Shown piece by piece: positions 1 to 12,037 of a stretch of 64,000 bases of DNA (position 1 is its first letter; the number at the start of each line of letters is the position of its first letter). The position numbers were made by a program, and so were the translations under genes. The notes beneath the pieces were generated by a model. The model worked only from the letters and a program-made list of their open reading frames with translations. It was not told the origin of the DNA and did no database searches. The DNA lies in the NCBI GenBank assembly GCA_032988165.1, contig JANTQF010000047.1, positions 108,156-172,155 of the forward strand, in the 5' to 3' direction. Source of the stretch: Emmonsiellopsis sp. PD_33. Taxonomy: Eukaryota > Ascomycota > Eurotiomycetes > Onygenales > Ajellomycetaceae.

Positions 1-1929
1 AGTATGTTGTGTGGGAAGTTATTTACTAATATATTAGTTGAATTATCTATAAAAAAGACTATTACTCTATAGATTATTTTTATTTATTTACTTATTTTCT
101 TTTATACTTTAGTTTGTAATAGAGTATTAGTTTTAACTTTTTCTTTAACAAATTCTAGTTATATCTCCTTCTCTAGATTAACTAGCTTTCATAGTTTGTA
201 GGTGATATTATATATAGTTTTTGCTTATTTTCTGATAGCTTCCACATTCTAAGCTGAAGTTTATATTATTAGTTTGAGGTCATATGATACTTTTAGAGTT
301 AGCCCTCCTTTAATAGGGAGATCCTAATACTAATATATCACTTCAATGAATAATAGCTTTGAAGTTTCTAGAAGTACCTTCAAAAAAGATGAGTTTATTT
401 TATGTACTTTTTCTTTATTTTAAGGTTTTTCATTTGCTTAGAAATGATAGAGCCATATATTAATATAGATGATTTAAAATAGATGCTTTCTTTTTTGTGC
501 TTTATAAATCTCTTCTTTCATTTCTAGTGATAATTTTTAGTAGAGAGGTAATGTGTGGAATGGTCTGATATTTTCAGCTGAAATAAACTCTCTTTAAATT
601 AATTGATTCTTAGAGTTAATATATTTATATGCATTCTGACTGTAGGGATTATCTATATGAGTTTGAAGGTTATTATTATTAAAGACTCTTAACTTTACTA
701 GTAAGGCCTTCTTCTTTTAATCTTCTTAGTAGTACTGCTAATAAGACTTGATTGAGACATTTTAAAATTCTATTTAATTATATCTTTATGTTTTTTGCTT
801 TGATCTTGATATATCAGTTTGCTATGTATCTTAGATATTAATTTGTATCTATTTACTTTATTTGATAGAGCTTTTAAGGTTCAGATAGATTTAATACAGG
901 TTAATAGATATATAAGAGAAAGTAGATGAGTAAAAGGTTTGAGGTGTAATTTGAGAGGTTAAGAGAGTATGAAGTTAAATAATGATGAAAGTTTGAAGAT
1001 AGTAATAGTTTTAGTAACATAATGAGATAAGTAAATAATGTAAACTTAGTTGGATGATAAAGGAGATTAGAGTACTTTATTATTAACTAGCTTAAAGCCT
1101 TAATTCTACTGTAATTCTTCTTATCTTTAATGCTAATCTTCTTATTGTTGGATCAGCTATCCTCAGGAATTCATCATTCTCATTATTTAAATCTAAGTAG
1201 TCTATTCTAGGTTTAAATCTCTTTAAGTCATCATAATGGACCTTAAATTGAAATAGTAGACTATCTTTATATTAAATGAGATATAATTTTAGATGTGTTA
1301 ATATAAGTTCAACAATTTTAAATGATTCTCTTCAATGAGACTTTAGCTTTCTTTATTCTTTATTTTTAACTATTATTAGTTAGTTTCTTTTTCATTCTTC
1401 TAACTTTTTAAGCTCTTCCTGCTTCTCTTTCTAATTCTCCTGTATTAGATCCCTAATTTATATTTAATATGTTATAAATATATTCACTACAGCTACTTCT
1501 TGCATTATAGTTAGATTTTGAATTATCTCCTTCATCTTATTATCTTCCTTCAATTTGTGTGGTAGTCTTACTTCTAAACTGTTGAATGTGATGTTTATTT
1601 TTAAGAATATCTTTATAAATGAGTATCTAACTTCTTTTCTTATATAATTATTCATGAGGTAGATTATATCTAAAAGATCTAGATCCTATTAATGTAATAA
1701 ATTATCTTATAACTTTATAATCAGATTCTGTAATATTTTATTTGCCACTTCAACTTTTCCTATTAACTTTGATGAGCCTATTGATCTGCAGGTGAGTTTA
1801 ATTTTATAACTTCCTACTTATTATTATATCAGTCTATTATTAAAATGGAATTCTAGGTTTAGGTACATTTCAATGTATTTCACTTTTAAGAATGAGGTGA
1901 AATATCTTTCTAATGATTTAATTATATCT

Positions 1930-2330
1930 TTTAGCTTTACTAATTTAATTGAATATACTACTATATATTCTGAGAAGTACTTAATGATATTGATAATGTA
2001 TTTATTGCCTCTACTGATTTTTTAGAAAGAGCTAATGAAATCAACTCCTATCATTTAAAGTGATCTTAGTAATATAACAGGGTATAGAGGCACTTATGAA
2101 GGGTATAGTGCATAATAAGTATAAGTAGAATAACTCTTTATCCATTTCTTTACATTATCAGATAGGCTTGGCTAGAATACTTTCCTAAATAATCTTATTC
2201 TAATAGATTTAATTCTTTAATAGCTCTTTTCATTGTGTGCTTTCTTGAGATACTACCTAACCTTTACTTCAGATATGTAAAGTAATTAGAGGCTGATTGC
2301 TTGATCTTATTTATATAGATAAGATATATA
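1930..2330 (-). pseudogene. Integrase relic of the Gypsy element
   Basis: The minus strand encodes a stop-interrupted integrase core. After an HHCC-like stretch around 2100-2180 (KKWIKSYST, with Tyr where zinc-binding Cys is expected) comes IGVDFIS (about 2036-2053) and then SRGNKYIINI and YFSEYIVVYSIK down to about 1940. This matches the Ty3/Gypsy pattern vDfiGPlp-tsrGnkYIlvivDyfSry around the first catalytic Asp. In-frame stops separate the pieces, so this is a dead copy. Confidence 0.8.
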
Positions 2331-2639
2331 CTATTTAAAGTCTAATGCTTTTAATATATTAGTATATAGTTCTCCTTATAAATAAGTATGTATTTCACTA
2401 AATCATCCAGATACTGAATAGACTTCCATTCAGTTCTAATAATAAGTTGATGGTTTTACTGTAAATGTTTTAACTTTTCACTTCTATTCTTATCTTATTT
2501 AATAGTCTTAATTTCTTCTCTTGAAATATCAGGTAATTATTTTCCTTTATAAATTCATTGAAACCTTCTTTTCTATCCTTTTATATTCATTTTTCTCTAT
2601 ATTCCTTCAGCTTCTTTATTATTACTTTAACTAATAAAT

Positions 2640-2960
2640 CAGACTTACAGTCTGAGTTACTAAATATAATTCTTAATAATCTATCTACAACTTAGTTTCT
2701 TTCCTCTAAAATATATTTAATTTTGATGTTTAATCTGTGAAGCTTCTCTATCCACTTAGTGTATATCCCTTTATAGTTGTCCACTGAGAGAAATGATACT
2801 AATAGCCTATAATCTATATAAATTATGCCAGGTCTTAATGGGTCTTAAAAGTAAAAGAAATACTTTTTAATGAACTTAATAATAGCAAGTAACTCCTATT
2901 TATATATCTCATATTTTTATTGTACTAGGATGAGAATAAATAAATCATATATTATAAATA
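2640..2960 (-). pseudogene. RNase H relic of the Gypsy element
   Basis: The minus strand reads ELLAIIKFIKKYFFYF followed by PGIIYIDYRLLVSFLS, then KWIEKLHRLNIKIKYI and VVDRLLRI. This is the usual retroelement RNase H order: KELLAIV, the DH-L-yF strand, the RW-e-L-f-i-Y segment and the vvADaLSR end. Stops occur at expected Gln positions. Confidence 0.8.
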
Positions 2961-3059
2961 TTAGTAATTTCCTTTCTGAGTATAGTAGATCTTCTCTTTC
3001 TTAAGCAATTAGAAGCTCTGAAGCATACTCTGAGCTATTAGTATATATATAAGCAAGTA

Positions 3060-3950
3060 ATATTTAATTGAATTCATTTACTACTGTATTTACTGACCTC
3101 TTGATTTTGAGTAGTTTAAATGATAATTCCTTTAAATCAGTCTAATGAAATGAAATGTTTCTGGTTAGCCTCTACAGAGATCTGATTACTTTGCTGTAGT
3201 TAGATATAAACCTCTAATTAATTCTTAAAGCTCTTAGAAATACTTGTACCTCTATCTTAATTATAGGTACTAGCTAATTGAAGATTTTAGTAGCTCTCTC
3301 TAGTAGGATTTGCATACTGCCATTAATTTTATGGATAATCCCCAATGCTTTGATATCTAGTATAAATAGCTTTAGCTTATGAAATGATAGTCTCAAGTTA
3401 GCTCACTTAATCCTCAGAAAGAATTAATCTCTAAGTATTTTATACAGCTTCTCTGATGATGATATTTCTCTAAACATATTATTTATATATATTATGACTA
3501 GAGGTAGTTCTTTCTTATGGTTGCTATAAAATAAGGATTTTTCAGGCTCTAGTTCTGAAATTAGTTCTAACATGATATTTATAAATTCTATAAAGGTAAA
3601 TAATGTAGATTAGGTTCTCTATAGCATTCAAGTTGATTAAAACTATTCTAATTCTAAGATGAAGAATGTAAAATAGAGTCTATCAGATAAATATATTAGT
3701 ATTATAAAGTAATCATACTTTATATTTACTCTTTAATATATTTTGTACTTTGAAGAGAATAAGTAATCATGCATCCTACTTTACAGCTCTATCTTTAAAT
3801 TTAGAAGTATTTCATATATAAATGAATAATTAAATATTAATCTTAATTCTATATCTATAGATCCTCCTTATTCTTTCTCTATAAGTACTGTCTTTACATT
3901 TTATAGGGATAGCTTGCTATTTACTACTACTATTAATTTATATACTTCTT
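3060..3950 (-). pseudogene. Reverse transcriptase relic of the Gypsy element
   Basis: The minus strand shows a degraded polymerase: an N-terminal stretch with NYSFIYEI and YFTFFILELE, a YxDD-like box mutated to LPLVIIYINNMF near 3490-3515, then the thumb/connection pattern RALRINxRFISNYSKVIRSLxRLT (x marks Gln-to-stop positions). The box has Asn-Asn where Asp-Asp is expected, which G-to-A transitions (GAT to AAT) would produce. Confidence 0.8.
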
Positions 3951-5819
3951 CTTTGATTTCATTAGTAACTAACTTCTGTAACTATTATTCTATCATTAGT
4001 ATGAATCTTTTCTGGGATTTTACTGAATATAGCTTGATTTCTGGGGCTAAATGTATATGATATTTAATAAGGTTGATAGCTAATAATTAATTTAGATTTA
4101 TTCCATTTAGATATTAGTAGAGATATAGTAATTTCATAACTCTCTTCTTAAGATATTTAAATAATAGTAATCTCAATGTAATTCTTGATTTTGAGATTCA
4201 CTCTTCTAATTCTTCTCTTTTTACTTAATAGTTAATAATAACCTCCTCAGTATAATGTCTCAATTATCTGGTTACTAAAAATAGTTTATTAGTTATTAAT
4301 TTTAATATTAATATTTGATTGCTTTGAATTATATTTAAATGAGTAACTAAGATTTCTCCTCTCTTCTTTCTCCTCTAAATTCCTGGTAAAGATACTACTA
4401 TTACCTCTAAGATAGTTTAGAATGGCAGTTTTAAGTCCTGCTCAGAACTCAATGGGGATTTTCCATATTAAATGAATTATTATTTAATAAGATTGAGAAA
4501 TCTAAGTTTCTTTTAATTTCTTTCTTACTATTAATTTTATTATTCATTTTATTGTTTTCTTCCTCATTTCTTAACTTTATTTCTATATTTACTATTTAAT
4601 TTCAGTTTGCTAACAGTTTTGATGAAAATAGTAGAATGTTATTTCTATACTTAAATTGCATTACTAAGCTTTTAATCTTAGTTGATTTTTCTCCTTACCT
4701 GATATCTCTAATGATTAATGATGAGTTCTTAACCCTGATTCTTAAATCTACTAAATATAGTTAAGATAGTTCTAGAAGCAGTTGACTGGACTCTTGATGT
4801 AAGAGTAAATCTCTTAATGCTATAAAGTATTTTATAATTCTCTATATTCTCTTAATATTAATTTTCAACTCAATATAATACATGAGATTATCTTTACTAT
4901 ATATTATAGTTTTTATGGATATTCCTACTAGTCCTAAATCCTGAAGAGATTTCAATGGCAGATCAAGCCACTTAACTAAGACTGGAGAGATGATGCACAG
5001 ATTGAACCTCTAATTTATATAGGTAATTTACCTTTTTAACTTTATTAATATCTCTTCATTGTTTTACACATGTGTAACTAGATGAAAGGCTTTATTAGAT
5101 AATTTAATATATGATAATATTCTAATTTACTAATCTAATTAAATTACTAAGATATTTAAATATGATGGAACAGCTTCTATTAACTTCATTATACTAATAA
5201 TTATACTTATCTTTTTCTTTCTCTTCTAGCTTAACAATTGAGTGGTAAACTATTTGATTTGTTAAGCAAAGATTGAAGACTAATATAATAAGTTTATAAT
5301 AGATATATCTATCTTAACTTATTTTAGAATCTTTCTTATTGAAATTGATTTTCCTTTCATTTCATTTTCTTAATTAATTCTATTTAACTTCTTAGATTGA
5401 TCTTCCTTTATTAGTTCTTCAAATTCCTATACTTTTAACTATACTATTACTAACTCTCTTATCTATCTCTTATTTACTTATAAAGTTAGTTAGATGCTGA
5501 ATGCTCTCTTTCCATGCTAACTCTTCTTTTCTAAAAAAGCCTTACTATATTAAAACTTCAGTAGAGTGAATGAGTCTTCTAGTTATAATTCTTCTATTTT
5601 AAAGATAACTAATATTACTTCTAGTTAAGTTAAAGATATTATTATATCATTAAATCTAACTCTTTACTCATTTAATATTAAGTTATTTTCTAAGAAGCTT
5701 ATTATTATATTTACTACTAACTATCTATCTACATCATTAATTCTCAGATCTATCTAGTTATTTTCATTAAATATTTTATTTATAAGTATCTTTCTCTTTC
5801 ATTCCTCTAATCTTATTTC

Positions 5820-5885
5820 TTGACATTCATCTAATTAGTGTCCTAGGGTTTTATAATTAATGCATAGTAATAGTCTTCTCCTGGC
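5820..5885 (-). pseudogene. Gag CCHC zinc-knuckle relic
   Basis: The minus strand reads LCINYKTLGHxLDEC. This is a CX2CX4HX4C knuckle whose second Cys reads as Tyr and whose Gln after the His is a stop. It lies where the gag end is expected, right of the polymerase on the minus strand. Gag and protease sequence around it (about 4000-7200) could not be resolved. Confidence 0.6.
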
Positions 5886-7299
5886 TTGAAAGACCCTAGT
5901 CCTATTGATAAAGTCATTTAATGAGAACTATCCTTATAATCCTATTGATTCTTATGAGATTACTAAAGATTTAATATTATCATCTTAATTAAACTATCTT
6001 ATTTAAGGAGGTTGATATACCTCTAACTTGATCTAAGATAAAAAGTCATTTAGTATTACTCATTATTAATTAGTATTTCTTATTAAATATAATATAATTA
6101 TAGCTTTTAGTTCTATTAGTTAATTATTATTTAATTACTTCTTCAAGATATCTTAATAGAATTAGAGCTTAAATTTATTTATTCTTTTCATCTGATTCTT
6201 ATTGAATTCTTACTCTATCTCTTTGATGTTCACTACTCTTAAATATATTTTCTTCAAAATTATCATCTCTACTAACCCTTTAATTAGTTTTTTTTGAGTA
6301 TTTAGATTGATGAGTTTCTTCACCCATCTTCTAATTATTTCTTTTAATAAGTATCTTTCTAATAATAAGTCTAACACACTATTATCATTCTTAATCTTTA
6401 ACTTTCTTAGCATCTAAATTCTCACTTGATAGTATTCCTCCAGATTCTAATTTACCATCTAGTATAACTTAATAGTCTCTTATTCCAAGGAGACTTTTAG
6501 TTCTTCTGCCCTAACTATTAGAAATTTATTAAAGAATGCCTTCTTAAAGAGTTCTTAGTTTTCTTTAGTTAAATATTTTAATACTTTCATTAATGGAGGA
6601 TTTCTCTCTAACCATTTCTCTACCTCTCTTATTAATAGAATGTTGATTACTAAAAGTAAATTTTTTATTAAAATTTAGCTCTTAATTATTTTCTTTCTTT
6701 TTAATTTAAATTTAAATTTTATTAATCATCTTCTTACTAATTACTCATCCTCTTCTGAAAATGTTCTATATATAGAAAAGGTTGAAAATTAATCTACTAT
6801 ATTTAATAATTTATTATCTTACTCTTCCTACTCTTCTTTCTTCCTTTAGTAAGCTTGTCTTTTACTATCTTATTCACTTTACTTCTTAATTACTATTTAG
6901 AGAATATTATAGGGAATATAATTTCAGTAGTCTTAATTATTATATTATTAGTATAGTATCTTTAGATTCTACTTCAGCTTTACTATCTTTACTAACTGTT
7001 TGTCATTCTATATTTATTTGATGTTCTTTAGGGTTAATATTCTTAATAATAGATAAGATACTTAATTTGAGGTGTAGAAGTCTTTAGCTTCTAAAGTAAT
7101 AAACACTAAAAAGAGATGGATATGGTGATGTGGTGTTATTACCTACTTAATAGTATTACATAAGAATGAGATTAATGATATAATTGAGGAAATATCTCAA
7201 CTGATTGGATTTGATTGAAAATCATGGATTTTATTAATTCTACTAATTAAAAGAGGAGAGAAAAATATTCTGGTTTTTAAAAGTAAATAAAAATAAACA

Positions 7300-8700
7300 G
7301 ACTTGGTGGTAAAGGGAAGTAATCATGCTGGCTGGGTAAGATATTGGGAAACTGCCATCTGTGTGGCTGTGCCTTCTTCTGCCCTATCAAAACTCCAATT
7401 CAGGTTTGTGATTAATGATTGCTGGCATGGTTCCTCTGAGCAAACAACCAAATCCTATTACACGTCTAAATGGCCTGTTTTGTTGATATTGTTGTTACTA
7501 TGATTATGTGCCAAGTATGCAAGTGTTTTCCTCGAGGAAGGACGCCTCGCCCACAACGATGACAGCTCAAACTTCCTACACTTTTCAAATTATTGCGAGC
7601 CTTACCAGAGAAACATATATGTCGCCCGGATTTTGCCTTCAAAACCTCCAATACCAACCGAGAAAATCATAATTCCGGTCAGATGCCTTCATAATGTCGA
7701 CCCCAATTATGGAAAATACAAACAGCGGCAGGGCCGGCGAGGCAGCAAGAGTTGGGTTATTGCTATCACAACCGAGGGTTGAATGAGCGCCTGGCTGCAT
7801 ATCCTTAGTCAAGCTGCTCTTGGACAGAGGTGTCAGTATTGACAGCTGAGATTGCAATGGAAATGTATTTCCACTTACATGTGGGCTACCTCATTGGGAC
7901 ATGGAGAGCTTGCCGAGTTTCTCTTAAGGAGAAATGAAGCGATGTCAATCTGGATCTAGGTTTGTATCGCTATAATAAGTCAATTCCACGCACCATTGCT
8001 CCGAAATTGCTTCGCGGTGCGTGTGTTATAGGAAGAGAAACACGAGAACAATTTGCCAGAGGAATTGGTTATTATAGTCAATTGAGGCGTGGCCTTAATG
8101 GCGCATTCACTTTTATGTGAAATCAGGATAGCCATGTCACTAACTGCACAATTATGTTCAACAACTAAGGGCATTAGGCCGTTCCCCGAGATAATGTTTC
8201 AGAATCATTCTGGAATAACAGGTAAGCCCAAGCCCTGCCACTGTGTAGACCCTAAAAGGTTAGAAAAACGCGGAAAACAGCAGGGCTTCCGTTCGAGTTA
8301 TGCAGGACGGGTTCAAATTCTCTCTACCCCAGATTATGAGCTGCACCTGTGCCGGTTCACCCCCGACCTGGCGCTATTTAATGCGGACCTAACCCCGTAC
8401 TCCGGGAGTATCGGGGAACTCATTAGCCCGAGGGGTCGAACTCCTACAGGTACATATTGTTCTGAGTGAGAAAACCATGCGTGTGCCGCCTTATAAAACT
8501 TACTCAGATTGGCGGTGAAGTTGCCAGGGCTCCCATCGTCGGCACCATGGGCGCTCTTCGAGGCCGAATTTGATGCCGTTGTATTATGGATTCTGTCCGA
8601 TACCCCTGGGCCCGACCAATACCCCGATGCCCGATACCCCGCTTTGGAGTTCGATTATTTTGTCAACTTCGTTAGATGCTCCCAGCCTGTATGGGAACGA
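7300..8700. other. Boundary and gene-free stretch between the AT-rich block and the GH30 gene
   Basis: Base composition changes abruptly near 7300 and CG dinucleotides reappear from 7463. Open frames here are short, overlap on both strands and show no recognisable domain. The right half (8390-8715) holds the GH30 promoter elements listed separately. Confidence 0.6.
8393..8416. promoter_or_regulatory. Near-perfect palindrome upstream of the GH30 gene
   Basis: CCCCGTACTCC is followed at once by GGGAGTATCGGGG. The arms pair as CCCCG(A)TACTCC, with a single-base difference. It lies about 390 bp upstream of the GH30 start. Two further copies of CCGATACCCC occur at 8597-8606 and 8631-8640. Binding by a dimeric zinc-cluster factor is an inference. 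Confidence 0.4.
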
Positions 8701-8707
8701 TGGAGAA

Positions 8708-8715
8708 TATAAAAA
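8708..8715 (+). promoter_or_regulatory. TATA box of the GH30 gene
   Basis: TATAAAAA, about 90 bp before the chosen start codon, is the best TATA element in the promoter. Confidence 0.5.
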
Positions 8716-8805
8716 CATGTCTCTGGGACGCATAATTATGTTTTCAGGACCAAGTTTCAGCAGACCGTTCCATACTGTCTACCTCGTTCCATGCTTTTTT
8801 ACAGG

Positions 8806-10248
8806 ATGCGACTCTATACCCTCCTGGGAGCATGCGTGATTCTGGTCAACAGTCCGACCGCAGTTGCGGATATCACTGTCGCCATTGATGCTGGATCGGA
8901 TCGGGGGACATGGGATGGCTGGGGAACGTCTCTGGCATGGTGGGGAAAGGTATTTGGCGATCGAGACGATTTGGCAGATATTTTCTTTACCCTGGATATC
9001 ACCCAATTCAATGGGGTGAGCTTGCCGGGCCTTGGCTTCAGCATCGTGCGATATAACGTTGGTGCATGCAGCTGGAATAGTGTTGAGGGCCAGAGCATGG
9101 TGGTTTCATCGATTATCCTACCCTTTCGACAGATGGAGGGATATTGGATAGACTCAACAAGCGATGACCCGACCTCGTCTAGCTGGGACTGGTCGGTCGA
9201 CTCCAACCAGCGCCAGCTTTTACGAAATGCAATCGATAGAGGCGCCAACAGAACCGAACTGTTTTCCAACGCTCCGATGTGGTGGATGTGCAAGAACAAC
9301 AATCCGTCCGGAGCTGAAGATGGAGGCGAGAATCTTCAGTCATCGCATCTGGAGGACCATGCGGTTTACATGGCCGAAGTCGCCAAATATTTCAAAGATA
9401 ACTGGGATGTGGAGTTCGAATCGGTCGACCCGTTCAACGAACCCTTGGCTAACTGGTGGACGGCCAACGGTAAACAGGAAGGCTGTCACTTCGATATACC
9501 CACCCAAGCTACAATCATCGGTTATCTCGACACGCACCTTCAAAGCCGGGGACTATCTACTTACATCTCTGCATCGGATGAATCTTTGTACGACCAAGCA
9601 GTAACAAACCTTCAGAGCATAGGCAGCGACGCACTTAGCAAAGTCCACCGCGTCAATGTTCACGGCTACCAGCAAGGGGGCGGTAGAAGGGACACCTTAC
9701 GCAGCCTAGCGACGGAGCTTGGAAAAGTTCTATGGAATAGTGAGTATGGCGATGATGATGGTTCCGGGAAGAATCTAGTCAGCAATCTTATGCTCGATTT
9801 TCGTTGGTTGCTTCCTACCGCTTGGGCTTACTGGCAGGCCCTTGACCACGACGGCTGGGGCCTTATTGACGCGGACGTTGACATCGGATCTATCGTTGGA
9901 GTTAACCAGAAATATTTTGTGCTGGCTCAATTCGCCCGCCATATCCGGCCCGGCATGCGGATTCTTGACGGGGGCGGAGACAACGTCGTCGCTGTATATG
10001 ATGCTGGCAACCAGAAGTTAGTCATCGTCGCAGTCAACTGGGACGCGGCGCAGGTTATCACCTTTGAACTATCCGGCTTCTCCCAACTGCCTGCGGACGC
10101 ATCGCCAGTGACCCGCTGGCAGACCCAAATTCCAAGCGGTGACCAGTATGTTGAGTACGCCGATACTACCGTTAGCGGGACCCAGGTTCGGTCTTATTTT
10201 GAATCAAATACCGTGCAAACGTTTGAAGTTAGTGGGGTCCAGCTGTGA
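8806..10248 (+). CDS. Secreted GH30 glycosidase, endo-beta-1,6-galactanase-like
   Basis: Predicted extracellular enzyme cutting beta-1,6-galactan side chains, for example of arabinogalactan proteins. The intronless ORF encodes about 480 residues. The start at 8806 is preferred over the in-frame ATG at 8791 because it has A at -3 and begins directly with a signal peptide (RLYTLLGACVILVNS), cleaved near an Ala-rich site. The (beta/alpha)8 core carries WDGWGTSLAWW near the N-terminus, the acid/base in DPFNEPLANWW (Glu212) and the nucleophile in WNSEYGDDDGSG (Glu313). The motif QEGCHFD after the acid/base also fits fungal 6-galactanases. A C-terminal beta domain follows (about residues 390-480). 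Length is typical of the family. It lies 1.5 kb from the dead retroelement but shows no damage itself. The exact linkage specificity is inferred from motif similarity; other GH30 activities are possible. Confidence 0.85.
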   Translation: MRLYTLLGACVILVNSPTAVADITVAIDAGSDRGTWDGWGTSLAWWGKVFGDRDDLADIFFTLDITQFNGVSLPGLGFSIVRYNVGACSWNSVEGQSMVVSSIILPFRQMEGYWIDSTSDDPTSSSWDWSVDSNQRQLLRNAIDRGANRTELFSNAPMWWMCKNNNPSGAEDGGENLQSSHLEDHAVYMAEVAKYFKDNWDVEFESVDPFNEPLANWWTANGKQEGCHFDIPTQATIIGYLDTHLQSRGLSTYISASDESLYDQAVTNLQSIGSDALSKVHRVNVHGYQQGGGRRDTLRSLATELGKVLWNSEYGDDDGSGKNLVSNLMLDFRWLLPTAWAYWQALDHDGWGLIDADVDIGSIVGVNQKYFVLAQFARHIRPGMRILDGGGDNVVAVYDAGNQKLVIVAVNWDAAQVITFELSGFSQLPADASPVTRWQTQIPSGDQYVEYADTTVSGTQVRSYFESNTVQTFEVSGVQL

Positions 10249-12037
10249 TAATGCTAGGAGTGTGTTCTTATGATTTTTGCGCGTAGTCGGATGACAAGGC
10301 GCGTTTAAAATATAATAAATATCATACAGCCGTTTCTCGATGGGTTAAACTGGAAAATGATAGTAACAGCTATTGGCTCAAAAGTCAGCCCCTAGTCTTC
10401 CCTTCTTCTCCTGGGATTTATAAGTCTAATCGGTTGCTTCTGGGGCAAAAGGGGCTAAACCAACAATTATGTAGACATGCTGCACGAACTGCACCCATGT
10501 TGGGCCGAGGTAAACACAGATCCCCATCTTATCTTCCTGTCTAGAGTCTGCTTACACAGAATCTCTAGTGGAATATCAATCTATGTCGACCGCGGTAGAG
10601 ATCAGATCTCTGGTCCCACTGCCGGATTCAAGATGAGCCAAGCACCCGGCAGTCGTGGAAGGGGGGGGTTGCCCCTCATACTGGTACCCACGGTAGGGCT
10701 CCCAGTACGATAGCGGGGCTTCCGAAAGCTTCTTTCATAGTATGCATGAGCACAGCAGATTATAAATTGAAGATTGTGAGACAAACACGAGCGAAACGAC
10801 CAAATTTACTGACTGGAACGCCATAGACGTGCGCTTTGCATTGTAATTGCCCATGCAGTTCAGCCTTTTGCCAGAAATCACGGACGCGCAGGTTCGAGCA
10901 AGTTTCCGAGCCATTGGAGAAGAACTTGAAACAGGACAGATGTGGTTTCGTGGCTGATTGGTGATGGTGAAAGAGTCCAGCTGCAGCCACCAATATTGAC
11001 TTTCCATTTCGATTCAGACTTTCGGTATATCCAGGACACAAAAAAGGGGGGATGTTCATAAGGCTCGGCCCGGTTAGGGCTAATTTTCCTGAATAGGTTA
11101 GATTATTCGACGGGCTCACTCCTCATCATCAACCCCAAAACACAGTCTCCTTCAACCCACGACGGTCTACCTATTAGCATTCATCAATATGATGAAGAAG
11201 TCCGTACCGCTCTATCAACATTTGGAGTCAGGGATACTCCGCGATTTCCCAATAATTTCTCGGCTTAGCGCGCCGGTATGGCGGGGACATGCTTGTCCAA
11301 GCCTTTAATAAACAAGTTGGTTTCTTATTATGTTTTAATATATTAAAGTTCCCATGCACACACAACAACATTCTTGCCGTGCTAGAGGAATAGCTCTACC
11401 GATTCCCTCCCGCAGCTGATAAATTCGGTGAGTTACACGGTCAAACGGTTGTTCAACCTATCTCACGGGCAGTGACCCATCGGATGCACTGTTAGTTGGT
11501 GAATTCCACGACACCACTGAAAAAACAAACTTGGACAATGCGGGAAGAAAGAAAAGAAAATATAAAACAATCATCTCAGCACTACATGCTGTGATGAGTT
11601 TCACCTTCCAATGCCCCTGGCCGGTTGTGGGCGGCTAATCCACCCTATTGGCTCGGAGTTTCGACATCTACAAAAACGTGCTCAAATGCCCGCAGACTCG
11701 GCTCTTTTGCCAACGAGCCGGGATGTGATGTGTCTCCATGGCTATTGCCCAGAAAGCAAAGTGTGGGGACCCTGTAGGTGGTGGTAATACCCCTTCTATT
11801 GGCCATCGCCGAGCACAAATTGCTTCCAAAGTCCTCTTCTCTTAACCTCTTGTGTGGAATTGTGGATTTGTCTATCAAGACATTCGGGGCAGCAGTTTCT
11901 TCAAGTTATAATGACTTATTAATTTATGCGTCCATTCCATTTCTCATTGAATTGGTACTTTCCCTTTGCAGTTGGGAATATTGTGATTACTACTCCTTTT
12001 TCGATCGATATTCTCTCCGAGCGGGACTCCAGATGAT
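10249..12037. other. Gene-free intergenic stretch between GH30 and ferric reductase genes
   Basis: Only short ORFs without domains occur on either strand. The last few hundred bases are pyrimidine-rich and presumably form the ferric reductase promoter and leader. No repeat or RNA gene was recognised. Confidence 0.5.

Larger units (their letters stand above)
1..7300 (-). mobile_element. Degenerate Ty3/Gypsy LTR retrotransposon in an AT-rich, CpG-free block
   Basis: This is a heavily mutated retroelement body, with gag to the right and pol to the left on the minus strand. Reading the minus strand through stop codons gives recognisable blocks in Gypsy order: zinc knuckle, reverse transcriptase, RNase H, integrase. 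Most internal stops sit where Gln is expected (CAA/CAG to TAA/TAG), and several zinc-ligand Cys codons read as Tyr (TGT to TAT). Both changes are C-to-T/G-to-A transitions typical of repeat-induced point mutation. I scanned the block and found no CG dinucleotide; the first is at 7463. No LTR pair could be identified, and the element may continue past the left edge. The open frames in this block are fortuitous. Clearly non-functional. Confidence 0.88.

Noticed and set aside
1464..6413. ORFs on the minus strand at 1464-1655 and 6210-6413
   Set aside because: Short frames in a stop-rich, mutated retroelement; no domain and not in the pol or gag frame.
7303..7857. Short overlapping ORFs on both strands
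   Set aside because: No recognisable motif, mutually overlapping, and next to the repeat boundary.
8089..8469. 126-codon plus-strand ORF upstream of GH30
   Set aside because: No domain, contains the palindromic promoter element, and its composition looks like promoter DNA.
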